The notes below the pieces were generated by a model, which did not search any database, was not told the origin of the DNA, and saw nothing but the letters and a program-made list of their open reading frames with translations. From Myroides odoratimimus (GTDB taxonomy: Bacteria; Bacteroidota; Bacteroidia; Flavobacteriales; Flavobacteriaceae), in contig NZ_BCMQ01000003.1 of assembly GCF_001485415.1 (NCBI RefSeq), positions 186,001-250,000 on the forward strand: a stretch of DNA of 64,000 bases, read 5' to 3'. Both the position numbers and the translations under genes were made by a program. Numbering within the stretch: position 1 is the stretch's first letter; each line of letters opens with the position of its first letter. Positions 42,827 through 51,904 of the stretch are shown here, piece after piece.

Positions 42827-43483
42827 ATGAAGTTTTTTATTGACACAGCTAATTTGGATCAAATTAGAGAAGCTGAGGCACTGGGGGTATTAGATGGTGT
42901 TACCACTAACCCTTCTTTAATGGCTAAAGAAGGAATCACAGGAGCTGAAAACATTTTAAATCACTACAAAGCTATCTGTGAGATAGTAGAAGGTGATGTA
43001 AGTGCAGAGGTTATTTCTGTAGATTACGAAGGGATGATTAAAGAAGGTGAGCAACTAGCTGCACTTAATCCTCAGATCGTAGTAAAATTACCAATGACTA
43101 AAGAAGGAGTAAAAGCATGTAAGTACTTTTCTTCTAAAGGAATCAAAACTAATGTAACATTAGTATTCTCTGCAGGGCAAGCTTTATTAGCGGCTAAAGC
43201 AGGTGCTACTTATGTATCTCCATTCATTGGAAGATTAGATGATATCTCTACTGATGGTCTAACATTAATCGAAGATATCCGTCTTATCTATGATAACTAC
43301 GGATTTGAAACACAAATCTTAGCTGCGTCTGTACGCCATACTATGCACATCGTAAACTGTGCTAAGTTAGGTGCGGATGTAATGACAGGACCTTTAAGTG
43401 CTATCACAGGTCTTTTAAAACACCCATTAACTGATAATGGATTAGCTCAGTTCTTAGCTGACTACGCTAAAGGAAATAAATAA
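42827..43483 (+). CDS. Transaldolase / fructose-6-phosphate aldolase family (fsa-like)
   Basis: 218 residues, the short (TalC/FSA, type 3B) transaldolase class, a class I aldolase of TIM-barrel fold that joins the pentose phosphate pathway to glycolysis. [30 protein letters not shown], Lys87 in [11 protein letters not shown] (Schiff-base Lys) and [12 protein letters not shown] are diagnostic. In Flavobacteriaceae without a long transaldolase this is usually the main enzyme, so transaldolase activity is more likely than true fructose-6-phosphate aldolase activity. It ends at a terminator. Confidence 0.93.
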   Translation: MKFFIDTANLDQIREAEALGVLDGVTTNPSLMAKEGITGAENILNHYKAICEIVEGDVSAEVISVDYEGMIKEGEQLAALNPQIVVKLPMTKEGVKACKYFSSKGIKTNVTLVFSAGQALLAAKAGATYVSPFIGRLDDISTDGLTLIEDIRLIYDNYGFETQILAASVRHTMHIVNCAKLGADVMTGPLSAITGLLKHPLTDNGLAQFLADYAKGNK

Positions 43484-43525
43484 GAAGAAAATTCTTATAC
43501 ACATATTACAAACTACAAACAAAGA

Positions 43526-43553
43526 AAAAGGTTACCGTAAGGTAGCCTTTTTT
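43526..43553 (+). terminator. Intrinsic terminator after the transaldolase gene
   Basis: AAAAGGTTACC pairs with GGTAGCCTTTT with one wobble, followed by T. Confidence 0.82.
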
Positions 43554-43692
43554 GATTCAATCAAGTAAGTCTTCTTCTATTCTAGTAAATATAAAACAAT
43601 AGTTATGCTATAGGAATTGAAAAACATCCCCACTAATAGGGATTGTCTCCTTTTGCTTATCTCTTTAATATTGTTGCTTATCCAATACAAAA

Positions 43693-45165
43693 ATGAAAAG
43701 TATGAAAGTAGCTGTATTAAGTACCCTTTTGATATTGATATCTATCATAACTTATGCTCAATTGAGAAAAGACAAATCCTCTTTAAATATACCTCAAGTA
43801 GAACCTACTCAACTTATTCCGTTTTTAACTAAACAGAATGATTTTATCTATGTAAATAAGGATAATTTAAAGCCTTTTAACGGGATAAAGTATAACAGCG
43901 CATCTGCTTATACTTCGACAGGTTATGCGATGGTTATAAATAATAAAGGAGCTTCTGTTGTTATAGATACCACTGGAAAAGAAGTACTTGAAGTAGGAGA
44001 GAGTGAGATAGAGATAGAAGTGGTGAATGGACTGACATTCTATAAGAAACAGAGGGAATATGAGAGAAAGATGCCTATCTGGAATTGGGAGTGGAATATC
44101 TTAGGTGGAGCTATTAAAAAAGAACAAACCTATCATAGTATAGAGATTGGGGTAATTGAAACCAAACAGATCTTACTGCACAAAGAAGTCCCTTATTTAG
44201 AAGATAGTTACACTCTAAATCCTGAAGCAGTAGATGGTGAGCATATTTATTGGAATGAGACACTTTATGCAATTAAGAATCAATATTTAAAGAAAAAGGA
44301 GTCTGATATCATTACAACTTTAGTTGATAAGCGATTTATAAAAGGTTCTAATAACTCTTTTTCTATTTATGATGTACAGCAGAAGAAAGCAATACATCAA
44401 GGCTTAAAAGGTATTAATACGCTTACTATAAAGTGTGGTAATGAAGACCTTGTACTTGATCAATTGATGCAAGAACGATTTGAACCAATCGTTTCTAAGT
44501 TATTAAAAGATAGAAATACAGGAAGTGTCTACTCGTATCCGCAATATGATAAAGCCTTTCCAAAAGAAATTACAAAGGCTACAAAAAAACAAATAGCCTT
44601 TATAAAGAACGCCACCCTTGTATATTCTATTCATAATTCTCCTTATTTTTTAATAGGTGTTTTTAATTATGATCACGATATTTGGGCTTATGATTGGCTG
44701 TATCTAGATATAAACGGGCAAGTGCTAGAACAGCTTGATTTGGATAGTTTTAAGGTGTCAGATCAAATAGAGAGGCTTGTATGGCCTGCTAAAGAAATGG
44801 TTATACCTCATCAGAAGGTCGCTTCAGTAAAGTACTATACCGGTAGTGATGAACTATATCTTGTCAATATAGAAGACAAAGGAGGTGATAACATGTATGG
44901 GGTATGGGATAAAAACGCTCAACTATGGAGTATAGCACCCGAGTACACTTCTATACTTGCTTTGGATATTGCTAAAGGTATCTATGCCTTGCAGAAAGAG
45001 AAGGATGAGAATTATACACTTTACAATCAGATAAAGAAGGAGAATATAGGTGTGAAGGCTTATAAATACATCTATTCAGACGGTTTAGTTCAAGTAAAAC
45101 TTGAAGGTGAAACAGTAAGTTATTATATAGATATTTATACGGGTAGAGCGTATTTAGAAGAATGA
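43693..45165 (+). CDS. Secreted WG-repeat-like protein, unknown function
   Basis: 490 residues with a signal peptide (MKSMKVAVLSTLLILISIITYAQ). The body is a series of beta-strand pairs of the type GYAMVINNKGASVVIDTTGKEV and MYGVWDKNAQLWSIAPEY, which resemble WG (beta-propeller-like) repeats found in many Bacteroidota surface proteins. No catalytic motif is seen. A second ATG at 43702 would also give a signal peptide. It is followed within 10 bp by a strong palindrome (45175-45203). Function unknown; probably periplasmic or at the cell surface. Confidence 0.7.
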   Translation: MKSMKVAVLSTLLILISIITYAQLRKDKSSLNIPQVEPTQLIPFLTKQNDFIYVNKDNLKPFNGIKYNSASAYTSTGYAMVINNKGASVVIDTTGKEVLEVGESEIEIEVVNGLTFYKKQREYERKMPIWNWEWNILGGAIKKEQTYHSIEIGVIETKQILLHKEVPYLEDSYTLNPEAVDGEHIYWNETLYAIKNQYLKKKESDIITTLVDKRFIKGSNNSFSIYDVQQKKAIHQGLKGINTLTIKCGNEDLVLDQLMQERFEPIVSKLLKDRNTGSVYSYPQYDKAFPKEITKATKKQIAFIKNATLVYSIHNSPYFLIGVFNYDHDIWAYDWLYLDINGQVLEQLDLDSFKVSDQIERLVWPAKEMVIPHQKVASVKYYTGSDELYLVNIEDKGGDNMYGVWDKNAQLWSIAPEYTSILALDIAKGIYALQKEKDENYTLYNQIKKENIGVKAYKYIYSDGLVQVKLEGETVSYYIDIYTGRAYLEE

Positions 45166-45174
45166 AGAAAATAG

Positions 45175-45203
45175 TCAGTTGGTTAGTGTCACTAACCAAC
45201 TGA
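45175..45203. repeat. Perfect inverted repeat after the WG-repeat gene
   Basis: TCAGTTGGTTAGTG (45175-45188) and CACTAACCAACTGA (45190-45203), a 14-bp perfect inverted repeat around one base. No T tract follows. It may be a Rho-independent stop without the U-run, an operator, or a small REP-like unit. Confidence 0.7.
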
Positions 45204-45204
45204 A

Positions 45205-45336
45205 ATGAATGTTGCAGATGGTAAAAAGTATAAAACAGATATGTTTGCTTATCAAGGAATAATTGATTCAGATAAAACTTTTCCAGGGACTAAAGCTAAT
45301 CGTTTTATATACATAAGACCTCTTTATCACGAATAA
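45205..45336 (+). CDS. Possible 43-residue peptide or gene remnant
   Basis: A short frame from ATG 45205 (MNVADGKKYKTDMFAYQGII and onward) ends inside a terminator hairpin. Its composition is protein-like, and a 3' end overlapping a terminator is normal for real genes in this window. However, there is no recognisable family and no promoter. It may be the tail of a decayed gene. Confidence 0.3.
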   Translation: MNVADGKKYKTDMFAYQGIIDSDKTFPGTKANRFIYIRPLYHE

Positions 45337-45347
45337 AGAGGTCTTGT
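45315..45347 (+). terminator. Intrinsic terminator overlapping the small frame
   Basis: AAGACCTCTTTAT (45315-45327) pairs with ATAAAGAGGTCTT (45333-45345). Only a few T residues follow. Confidence 0.7.
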
Positions 45348-45436
45348 TACTTAATACACATAGTAGTAAAATAAGAAAACCACTATTATCAGTGAGATTA
45401 TTATAGGGTAAGAAGTATTACTTTTAACCAGTGAAT

Positions 45437-45970
45437 ATGTTTAAAAATGCAGTAATGAAATACCTTATGATTTTAGCATCTATATTTAGCTTATTTGGTT
45501 GTCAGACTAAGGCTCAAACATTGCAAGTCTCAACGATATATACTGCACCTAAACAAGTGACAAGAGAAGTGCCTGAAACAGGTAAACAACATACTTATAC
45601 CACTTATCAGGAGGTTACAGAGAGATTTGTACCTGCTGTTTCTTTAGTCTCTAAAGAAGATAAAGTGTTGCGATTTAGGATACAAGGGAATATTAACTCT
45701 AGAGGATTACAGATTCGCAAAGTTTCTAAGATACGCTTTGAACAAGGAGAGCAGTTTGGCAATGGTATAACGCTTAAGTACTATGTAAATATTAAGCATA
45801 TAGCTGGTAAAGAAGGAGCTTCTATAGCTGGGTATAACTACAGTCAAGAAAAGGAGTATAGGATACCTACTCATGTGAAAGTAGTCTATATAGAAGTATA
45901 TGAAGAACATCCAAATCAAGAACCTAAGTTAATAGCAGAGAAAAAGTTTGACTTCTTTGCTAAAATATAA
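45437..45970 (+). CDS. Hypothetical lipoprotein
   Basis: 177 residues from ATG 45437 (an in-frame GTG lies two codons earlier). The signal peptide ends in the lipobox SLFGC. The mature part is beta-rich and basic, with VKVVYIEVYEEHPNQEPKLI near the end, and looks like a single beta-sandwich domain. I recognise no family. The next gene follows 16 bp downstream, so the two are likely co-transcribed. Function unknown. Confidence 0.6.
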   Translation: MFKNAVMKYLMILASIFSLFGCQTKAQTLQVSTIYTAPKQVTREVPETGKQHTYTTYQEVTERFVPAVSLVSKEDKVLRFRIQGNINSRGLQIRKVSKIRFEQGEQFGNGITLKYYVNIKHIAGKEGASIAGYNYSQEKEYRIPTHVKVVYIEVYEEHPNQEPKLIAEKKFDFFAKI

Positions 45971-45986
45971 GCTTAAAAAACAATAA

Positions 45987-46577
45987 ATGAACTTAGAACA
46001 ATTAAAAGAGAAAGCTCAGACTTTGATTAGAGAATCACACCTTTTTGTAAAAGCAATACCAGGAGATGAGCAAGTCGCTTATGTCAATGAAGAAGAAAGT
46101 ATCAGCTTTATAATCAAATACCTAAATCAATGGATGGCTTTAATAGAGAAGGATGAAATATTCTCGTTTGAACCCATTGATATCCAATCAATCGATTTAA
46201 AGAGATACACAGCTCTAACAACTAAAACTCAACAAGTATACCCAAACTTCGAGCATTTGATGCATTTTGGTGATGTTGAAGTTCAACAGTGGGTTAAAGA
46301 TAATGACTGTAATAGTGATGATCTATCTGATTTACAATCTATTTATAATGATGATTATATAGACTTATGGATGCAGAGCCATCCGATGTATCATAATGAG
46401 GGAATATATGGATATGCAGGAGGCTGGGCTATGATTTGGCCAGAAGAAGATATTCCGATGCAATGGGATGAAAGCTTAGAGTTTAAATATCAAATAGGAT
46501 TACAATATGAGCCTTTTACAGATATTTATTTCAATAAGAAACAGAATAAATATCTTTGTATTGAGCGTAATACCTAA
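45987..46577 (+). CDS. Hypothetical acidic soluble protein
   Basis: 196 residues, no signal peptide, strongly acidic. YGYAGGWAMIWPEEDIPMQWD near residue 150 and the DLWMQSHPMYHNEG segment suggest a compact enzyme-free fold of the kind seen in polymorphic-toxin immunity proteins, but I cannot assign a family. It starts 16 bp after the lipoprotein gene and ends 55 bp before the histidine kinase start. The 3' end overlaps an unused upstream extension of the kinase frame. Confidence 0.6.
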   Translation: MNLEQLKEKAQTLIRESHLFVKAIPGDEQVAYVNEEESISFIIKYLNQWMALIEKDEIFSFEPIDIQSIDLKRYTALTTKTQQVYPNFEHLMHFGDVEVQQWVKDNDCNSDDLSDLQSIYNDDYIDLWMQSHPMYHNEGIYGYAGGWAMIWPEEDIPMQWDESLEFKYQIGLQYEPFTDIYFNKKQNKYLCIERNT

Positions 46578-46632
46578 TATCTTGTATTTTTTGAAGAAAT
46601 CTTTATATACCTTATCGCATTTAAAGTTGGGC

Positions 46633-48855
46633 ATGAAGAGAGTTTCTCTTTTGACACTTGTGTTATTGGCTACTGCCATAGAGCCTGTGCTTGCTCAATC
46701 TTTAGAAAGTTGGGAACAAAAGTATAAAGCAGAAGTAAGTACTGGTACTGTTCAGAATACTGTGGTAGTGTCTTATATATCTGCTCTTTATGCGAATAAA
46801 CAATATGATAAAGCTGAGCAGGTATTCACCCAGAACCTCAATACCGCCTTAAAAAAAGGAGATTATAATAGTGTAAGTATATTATATTGTATAGAGGCAG
46901 TCAATAGGCGTATTAGAGAGAATAATTCGGGTGCAATAAAAAGCCTTGAATTAGCCAAACAGTATAGCCTAAAGCTAAACGATACCGAGACTAAGGGGTA
47001 TGTAGCTTATTGTGAGGGGTGGTTATACAGTAGAGATGGTAAGCAGGATAAGGCTGTACACAGCATTATATCTGCTATTAAGCTTTATGAAGCTGCCAGT
47101 AGTTCGCCTACATTGAATAAGAGAAAGGCATTTGCTAATAGTGAGTTAGGTGTTATTTATGGTCAGTTAGGAGAGAAGGAGCTACATGAAAAGTATACTA
47201 AAACGGCACTCAAATATGCCTTATCACAGTCAGATCCGCAAGTAAAGTTTACCACCTTTATGCAAATGGGGAATCTGTATAATCGTCTATATGAGAGTCA
47301 TTCTTCAGATATTAATTATAGAGATTTAGCGGAGCGATATTTTGTGCAATCGATAGACATCTTTAATCAGAATAAGGACGTAATGTATAACTTATCCGAT
47401 TTATCTTTTGCCAATAATAATTTAGCGAGTTTATACCTATATTCTTTCCCAGATAGTTATCGTACGAAAGCTTTAGAATATGCTAAAAAAGCTAATCAGA
47501 TTGCTCTGAAAATAGACCAAGCAGATCACATAGCTTCCTCGTATGGTATTATTTCTACCATTCATTTAGCTAATGGTGATAGTGATGCGGCTATATTATA
47601 CTTATTAGAAGCACAACAGGCTATCCAAAAGTCAAGTATTGTTGATCACAATATAGAATTGAATATTTACGAATCCTTAGTTGAGATTTATGTAGAACAA
47701 GGGAATTATAGAGAAGCTTTTTACTATCAACAAGAGTATTTGGCTTTGTTCAAAAAGCTTTACAACCAAGATAAACTACAAATTGTAAAGAAATTAGAAG
47801 CTGAGTTTGATAAAGAACGACAACAACAGAAGCTAATCAAACTTCAGTTTCAATCGGATCAAAATACACAAAAGATTCAACTGATGAGTGCTTTAGCTCA
47901 GCAAAGAGAACAACTGTTGAGTAATCTAAAATTGACAGAAGAGAATCAACGTAGCAGATTAAAGTTCTCCGAGCTTGAAGCACAGAAGAATGCACAGCAA
48001 CTACGTCTATCACAGTTAGAAACAGAACAGAAGAATAAGGACTTATTGACTTATAAGAGTATTGTAGCTTATAAGGATAAGCTCAACACCTTCTACGTTG
48101 CTTCTATGATATTTTTCATCTTAGTCGTGTTTCTATTGTTATATGCCTATAGACAACGTCTAAAGACGATGAAGCAGAGAGATACGCTACATAATTTAGC
48201 TATCGAACAAGAAAAACAAAATTCTAAAATATCAACTTTAACAGCTCTATTAGAAGGACAAGAGCAGGAGAGAGGGCGTTTGGCTCGTGATTTACATGAT
48301 GGTTTAGGTGGTCTGTTATCAGGTACCAAATTACACCTTACGCAGTTAAATGATAAAGTAGAAGGTCAGGCTAAGCAGGGATTAGATAAATCCATTAATC
48401 AGATAGATGCGGCAGTCACAGAACTTCGTAAGGTAGCACATAATTTAATGCCTGATTTATTGGTTAACTATGGTTTAAAAGAAGCTTTAGACGAGTTTGG
48501 AATTCGTATGTCTAATGATACTTTAGATATTCATATCGAATTTTTGAGCTATACGAATTCTCTATCTCAAGATCAACAATTGTTAGTCTATCGCATTATA
48601 CAGGAGTTAGTAAACAACGCTATAAAGCACGCTGCTGCCTTTCAGATTATTATTCAGTTGGTAGAAGAAGAACACGAGATTATTGTCACAGTAGAAGATG
48701 ATGGAAGAGGTTTTGATATTAATAAATTAGACTTAAAGAAGTCAGCAGGTTTTCACAACATACAATCGCGTATACAGTTTATGAAAGGTACATTAGCTGT
48801 ACACTCAGAAGAAAATATAGGAACAAGTGTGGAATTTAAATTTCCTAAAAAGTAA
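46633..48855 (+). CDS. TPR sensor histidine kinase (HisKA_3 type)
   Basis: 740-residue membrane sensor kinase. Signal peptide MKRVSLLTLVLLATAIEPVLA; tetratricopeptide repeats over about residues 25-430; a coiled coil rich in Gln (about 390-480); one transmembrane helix (about 487-507); HisKA_3 with His555 in RGRLARDLHDGLGG; and HATPase with ELVNNAIKHA (N box) and VEDDGRGFD (G1 box). The frame is open 42 codons upstream, but that part overlaps the preceding gene and lacks a signal peptide. The partner response regulator starts 2 bp after the stop, so they form a two-component system. The TPR sensor region is periplasmic; the signal is unknown. Confidence 0.93.
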   Translation: MKRVSLLTLVLLATAIEPVLAQSLESWEQKYKAEVSTGTVQNTVVVSYISALYANKQYDKAEQVFTQNLNTALKKGDYNSVSILYCIEAVNRRIRENNSGAIKSLELAKQYSLKLNDTETKGYVAYCEGWLYSRDGKQDKAVHSIISAIKLYEAASSSPTLNKRKAFANSELGVIYGQLGEKELHEKYTKTALKYALSQSDPQVKFTTFMQMGNLYNRLYESHSSDINYRDLAERYFVQSIDIFNQNKDVMYNLSDLSFANNNLASLYLYSFPDSYRTKALEYAKKANQIALKIDQADHIASSYGIISTIHLANGDSDAAILYLLEAQQAIQKSSIVDHNIELNIYESLVEIYVEQGNYREAFYYQQEYLALFKKLYNQDKLQIVKKLEAEFDKERQQQKLIKLQFQSDQNTQKIQLMSALAQQREQLLSNLKLTEENQRSRLKFSELEAQKNAQQLRLSQLETEQKNKDLLTYKSIVAYKDKLNTFYVASMIFFILVVFLLLYAYRQRLKTMKQRDTLHNLAIEQEKQNSKISTLTALLEGQEQERGRLARDLHDGLGGLLSGTKLHLTQLNDKVEGQAKQGLDKSINQIDAAVTELRKVAHNLMPDLLVNYGLKEALDEFGIRMSNDTLDIHIEFLSYTNSLSQDQQLLVYRIIQELVNNAIKHAAAFQIIIQLVEEEHEIIVTVEDDGRGFDINKLDLKKSAGFHNIQSRIQFMKGTLAVHSEENIGTSVEFKFPKK

Positions 48856-48857
48856 TT

Positions 48858-49487
48858 ATGATAAAAGTTGCCATTACAGACGATCATCCTTTGTTATTAG
48901 AAGGATTAAAAAATATATTAGGGTATCAATCAGAAATAGAAGTAGTCGCTTGTTTTTCGGATAAAGAAAGCATGATGCAAGGGCTCTTAACTACAGACAC
49001 GGATATTATACTATTAGATATCAATTTAGCAGATATCAATACATTGGAGTTAATTAAACCACTTAAACAGAAATTTCCTCAGTTAGAGATTATCATGTTG
49101 AGTGTACACAATGAATATGCTGTTATCAATAGTAGCTTAGCAGAAGGAGCGAAGGGATATATTCAGAAGAATGCTTCGGTAGAAGAAATTATCTCAGGAA
49201 TTAAAACTGTATTTGCAGGAGAAAAATACCTTTGTTCACAGTCTAAAATAGTCTTAGACAAAAAAGAAGAAGTAGGCTTAAAGCAAATCCCTAAGTTGAC
49301 ACGTCGTGAGAAAGAAATCTTAATAGAAGCCGCGTCAGGTCTAACCACAAACCAGATAGCAGAGAAGTTGTTTATCAGCCATCATACAGTAGAGAGTCAC
49401 CGCAAAAACTTAATCGAGAAGTTCCAAACTTCTAATCTGAGTACTGCTATTAAAATGGCAATAGAGTATAATCTGATACAGAAATAG
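48858..49487 (+). CDS. NarL/FixJ family response regulator
   Basis: 209 residues. Receiver domain with acidic pocket Asp8-Asp9, phospho-acceptor Asp54 in IILLDINLAD and the conserved Lys in GYIQKNAS. The LuxR-type DNA-binding domain is at about 145-205 (LTRREKEILIEAASGLTTNQ and the recognition helix VESHRKNLIEKF). It is translated right after its cognate kinase. Targets are unknown; no neighbouring gene carries an evident binding site. Confidence 0.95.
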   Translation: MIKVAITDDHPLLLEGLKNILGYQSEIEVVACFSDKESMMQGLLTTDTDIILLDINLADINTLELIKPLKQKFPQLEIIMLSVHNEYAVINSSLAEGAKGYIQKNASVEEIISGIKTVFAGEKYLCSQSKIVLDKKEEVGLKQIPKLTRREKEILIEAASGLTTNQIAEKLFISHHTVESHRKNLIEKFQTSNLSTAIKMAIEYNLIQK

Positions 49488-49944
49488 AGATTAATATATT
49501 CTAATCGATGTATGATTAATACAATTCCGCTCAGTAGTTAAGTTTGTTTTTGTTTAGTTATATTTATGCTGCATAGCTTATTCTTTACATACCTATTTAT
49601 AATCGAGTTGTTTGTGATTCTTTTATATAAATCGTTAGAATATGCTTGGGGAGTGCTAGAGGTATGCTTGCACCTTTCTTCGACAAAACGGCCTTCTAGG
49701 CTAGAAAACTCGAAGAAAACCCCTAGCAAACTCCTAGAAACAGCAAGCGGAGCATGGAGTCAATATGAATTTATTATCAAGAGTGGGATACATTGAATAA
49801 ATAAAGTATATTGTATTGGTTTACAAAGCAATGTATTATACTGTATTCATATCGCTATTTTTGGGAGTTATTTATTACTCTGTTATTCTTTAGTTAAGTA
49901 TAAAAGGGGGGATTCACAGAAATAAAATGTTTTAATTTTTAGTT
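49488..49944. other. Intergenic region with palindromic TTCTTCG element and promoter box
   Basis: No gene is supported. Copy 3 of the palindromic element spans about 49642-49756, with TTTCTTCGA/TCGAAGAAA (49675-49683/49710-49718) enclosing TTCTAG/CTAGAA (49694-49706). A TAttTTTG box lies at 49856-49863 and a run of G at about 49903-49908, ahead of the serine hydrolase gene. The short frames on both strands here run through the palindromes. Confidence 0.65.
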
Positions 49945-50994
49945 ATGAGATTAACAATTCTTTCTTTTTTCTTCATTTTTTCTACGATGGCCTTTGGTCA
50001 GAATAAGATTGCTGAGTCCGTTCACAGAGAGTATGATGCAGGGCATTTTAATGGTTCTATACTCTATATTGATGAAAATGATTCTATTAAGATAAATAAA
50101 GGGTACGCGAATTTTCAGTTTCAGGTAAAAATAAATAATGATACACGATTTCCTATAGCTTCAATGACGAAGTTGTTTACTACTGTATGTATATTACAAT
50201 TACAGGAAAAAGGATTAATTCATTTAGAAGATAAAGTAGGAAAGTATATACAAGAACTTCCTGTGGACTGTAAGGATATCTCAATTAAAGAATTGCTTCT
50301 TCACCAATCAGGTTTGGAAAATGAACCTATAAAAGCAGTAGTAAATCCTTATACGTTAGATGGATATATAAGTAACTTTGTAAAAATAGCAGATAAGGAT
50401 AGGAGCGAATTTAATTATAATAATGTAGATTATGTACTCTTGTCTAAAGTTATCGAAAACAGTACAAAGAAACCTTTTTCAGTAGCTATAGAAGATTTGA
50501 TTTTAAAACCCTTAAGTTTAGTAAATTCTGGATTTGTAAAAGAAGAAGAAGTGATATTAGACCTTGCTTATGGTTATCATAATTACTCATTTGGAGAAGG
50601 GAAGAAAGAAATGCCTTTGTACAATGATAGGAGATTTATCTCCAACTACTATGGTGCAGGAGGTATGTATTCTACTATAGATGATTTGTATAAGTTTGTT
50701 ATTGCATTAAGAGATAATAAACTCATTAATCAAGCATCTACATCAAAGTATTTACTCACTGCTCAAACGAATAAAAATATTGATTGGCTTCTAGGTAAAC
50801 CTACCTATGGTTTCTTCTTTAATGAAGCCAAAGGGTTTTACAGAAGAGGAGGAAGTATTGATGGTTTTAACACAGAAATGATTATTGATAAAAACTTTAA
50901 TAAGATCATGATCATTCTATGTAATACTGATACTGCAGATCTACCTCTATTAGCTACTAAGCTTTATCTTTTAACTACTAATAATGATAAGTAA
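49945..50994 (+). CDS. Secreted serine hydrolase, beta-lactamase class C family
   Basis: 349 residues, signal peptide MRLTILSFFFIFSTMAFGQ. Catalytic SxxK is Ser73-Met-Thr-Lys76 in PIASMTKLF, and YxN is Tyr158-Asn-Asn160. The third motif, normally (H/K)xG, is probably in the FYRRGGSIDGF region but is not clear-cut. This family includes penicillin-binding proteins, esterases and peptidases as well as AmpC; a role in beta-lactam resistance should not be assumed. Its 3' end overlaps the next gene by 11 bp. Confidence 0.85.
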   Translation: MRLTILSFFFIFSTMAFGQNKIAESVHREYDAGHFNGSILYIDENDSIKINKGYANFQFQVKINNDTRFPIASMTKLFTTVCILQLQEKGLIHLEDKVGKYIQELPVDCKDISIKELLLHQSGLENEPIKAVVNPYTLDGYISNFVKIADKDRSEFNYNNVDYVLLSKVIENSTKKPFSVAIEDLILKPLSLVNSGFVKEEEVILDLAYGYHNYSFGEGKKEMPLYNDRRFISNYYGAGGMYSTIDDLYKFVIALRDNKLINQASTSKYLLTAQTNKNIDWLLGKPTYGFFFNEAKGFYRRGGSIDGFNTEMIIDKNFNKIMIILCNTDTADLPLLATKLYLLTTNNDK

Positions 50995-51817
50995 CATGAG
51001 GCATCTATTTAATAAAAGCTACAGTACAATTATTAGAATAGCAGTCCTAATAATTGTACTTTTTAATACGGTATTTATTTACGGTAAACAGATAAATGAT
51101 GGAGATGGACCAAAATCAAAGTTAACTGTGACAAGTAAGATAGTTGTAGTAAATAAGGGAACTATTCGTTCAATACATAAAGGAACACATAGTTTAAGTG
51201 AAGTATGTATTAAAGAAAATCAAAGCTTAGAAATAGGTGATGACATAGCAACAGTGATGGTTCTAAAATATGGTAGTGAAGAGGAGCGTGCTGTTTATTT
51301 AAATGAAAACAGACGTTTGTTGTTACTGCTTGAAGATCAATTAGAAGCATTTAAAAATACTAATAGCTCATCTAATGAAGCTCAGATGAAACATATACAT
51401 CAGAGCTTGGACTCCCTAAAAAATAAATATGAGAAACTACAAGAATATCTAATAAAACATAGAGGAAAGCCTGCAATAGTAACGAATATTCTTATGAAAA
51501 AGGGAGATAGAATTAAGCAAGGAGATATTATAGCTGAGATAATAGATATTGGAGTTATATTGCCTAAAGGAACTATAGATGAAGAGTATTATAGAAATAA
51601 GTTAGATGACTATGATGTGATAGCTTCAATCAGGGGAAATAATATAGTTGAACAAGAAATTAGTATTTCTGATTTATTGTACAAAAGAGATACTTCTAAT
51701 GTATGGGCTTCTCATGGTAAGCCTTCAGTAGGGGAGTTTGTCATTAATTTAGATAAGGTAGATATTTCATTCTTAGATCAAATAGTAGAAATACAGCTAT
51801 TGTTAAAAAAGAAATAG
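50984..51817 (+). CDS. HlyD-like (barrel-sandwich) membrane-anchored protein
   Basis: 277 residues: an N-terminal transmembrane segment (about 16-34) and a periplasmic part. The segment KIVVVNKGTIRSIHKGTHSL followed by IKENQSLEIGDDIATV is a lipoyl/barrel-sandwich half-motif, then a coiled coil (about 95-155), then a second half-motif (TNILMKKGDRIKQGDIIAEI). This is the plan of membrane-fusion proteins of type I secretion and RND pumps, but no transporter gene is next to it. It overlaps the serine hydrolase gene, so they are translationally coupled. A second ATG at 50996 is equally possible as start. Confidence 0.7.
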   Translation: MISNMRHLFNKSYSTIIRIAVLIIVLFNTVFIYGKQINDGDGPKSKLTVTSKIVVVNKGTIRSIHKGTHSLSEVCIKENQSLEIGDDIATVMVLKYGSEEERAVYLNENRRLLLLLEDQLEAFKNTNSSSNEAQMKHIHQSLDSLKNKYEKLQEYLIKHRGKPAIVTNILMKKGDRIKQGDIIAEIIDIGVILPKGTIDEEYYRNKLDDYDVIASIRGNNIVEQEISISDLLYKRDTSNVWASHGKPSVGEFVINLDKVDISFLDQIVEIQLLLKKK

Positions 51818-51862
51818 TTGTATTCTTTTATAAAGGACAAGATAGAAATCTGTATAAAAAAT

Positions 51863-51889
51863 AAAGCCGAGAACTATGTCTCGGCTTTA
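51863..51889. terminator. Hairpin between convergent genes
   Basis: AAAGCCGAGA (51863-51872) pairs with TCTCGGCTTT (51879-51888). It sits between the HlyD-like gene and the convergent peptidase gene, and A/T flanks allow use in both directions. Confidence 0.75.
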
Positions 51890-51904
51890 CTGTTTATGAT
51901 AATA

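Noticed and set aside
49538..49796. Small frames on both strands before the serine hydrolase gene
   Set aside because: They span the palindromic TTCTTCG element and have no protein-like features.
49945..50994. Annotation as a beta-lactamase (AmpC)
   Set aside because: Only the general SxxK/YxN fold is evident; the third motif is unclear, so a resistance function is not supported.
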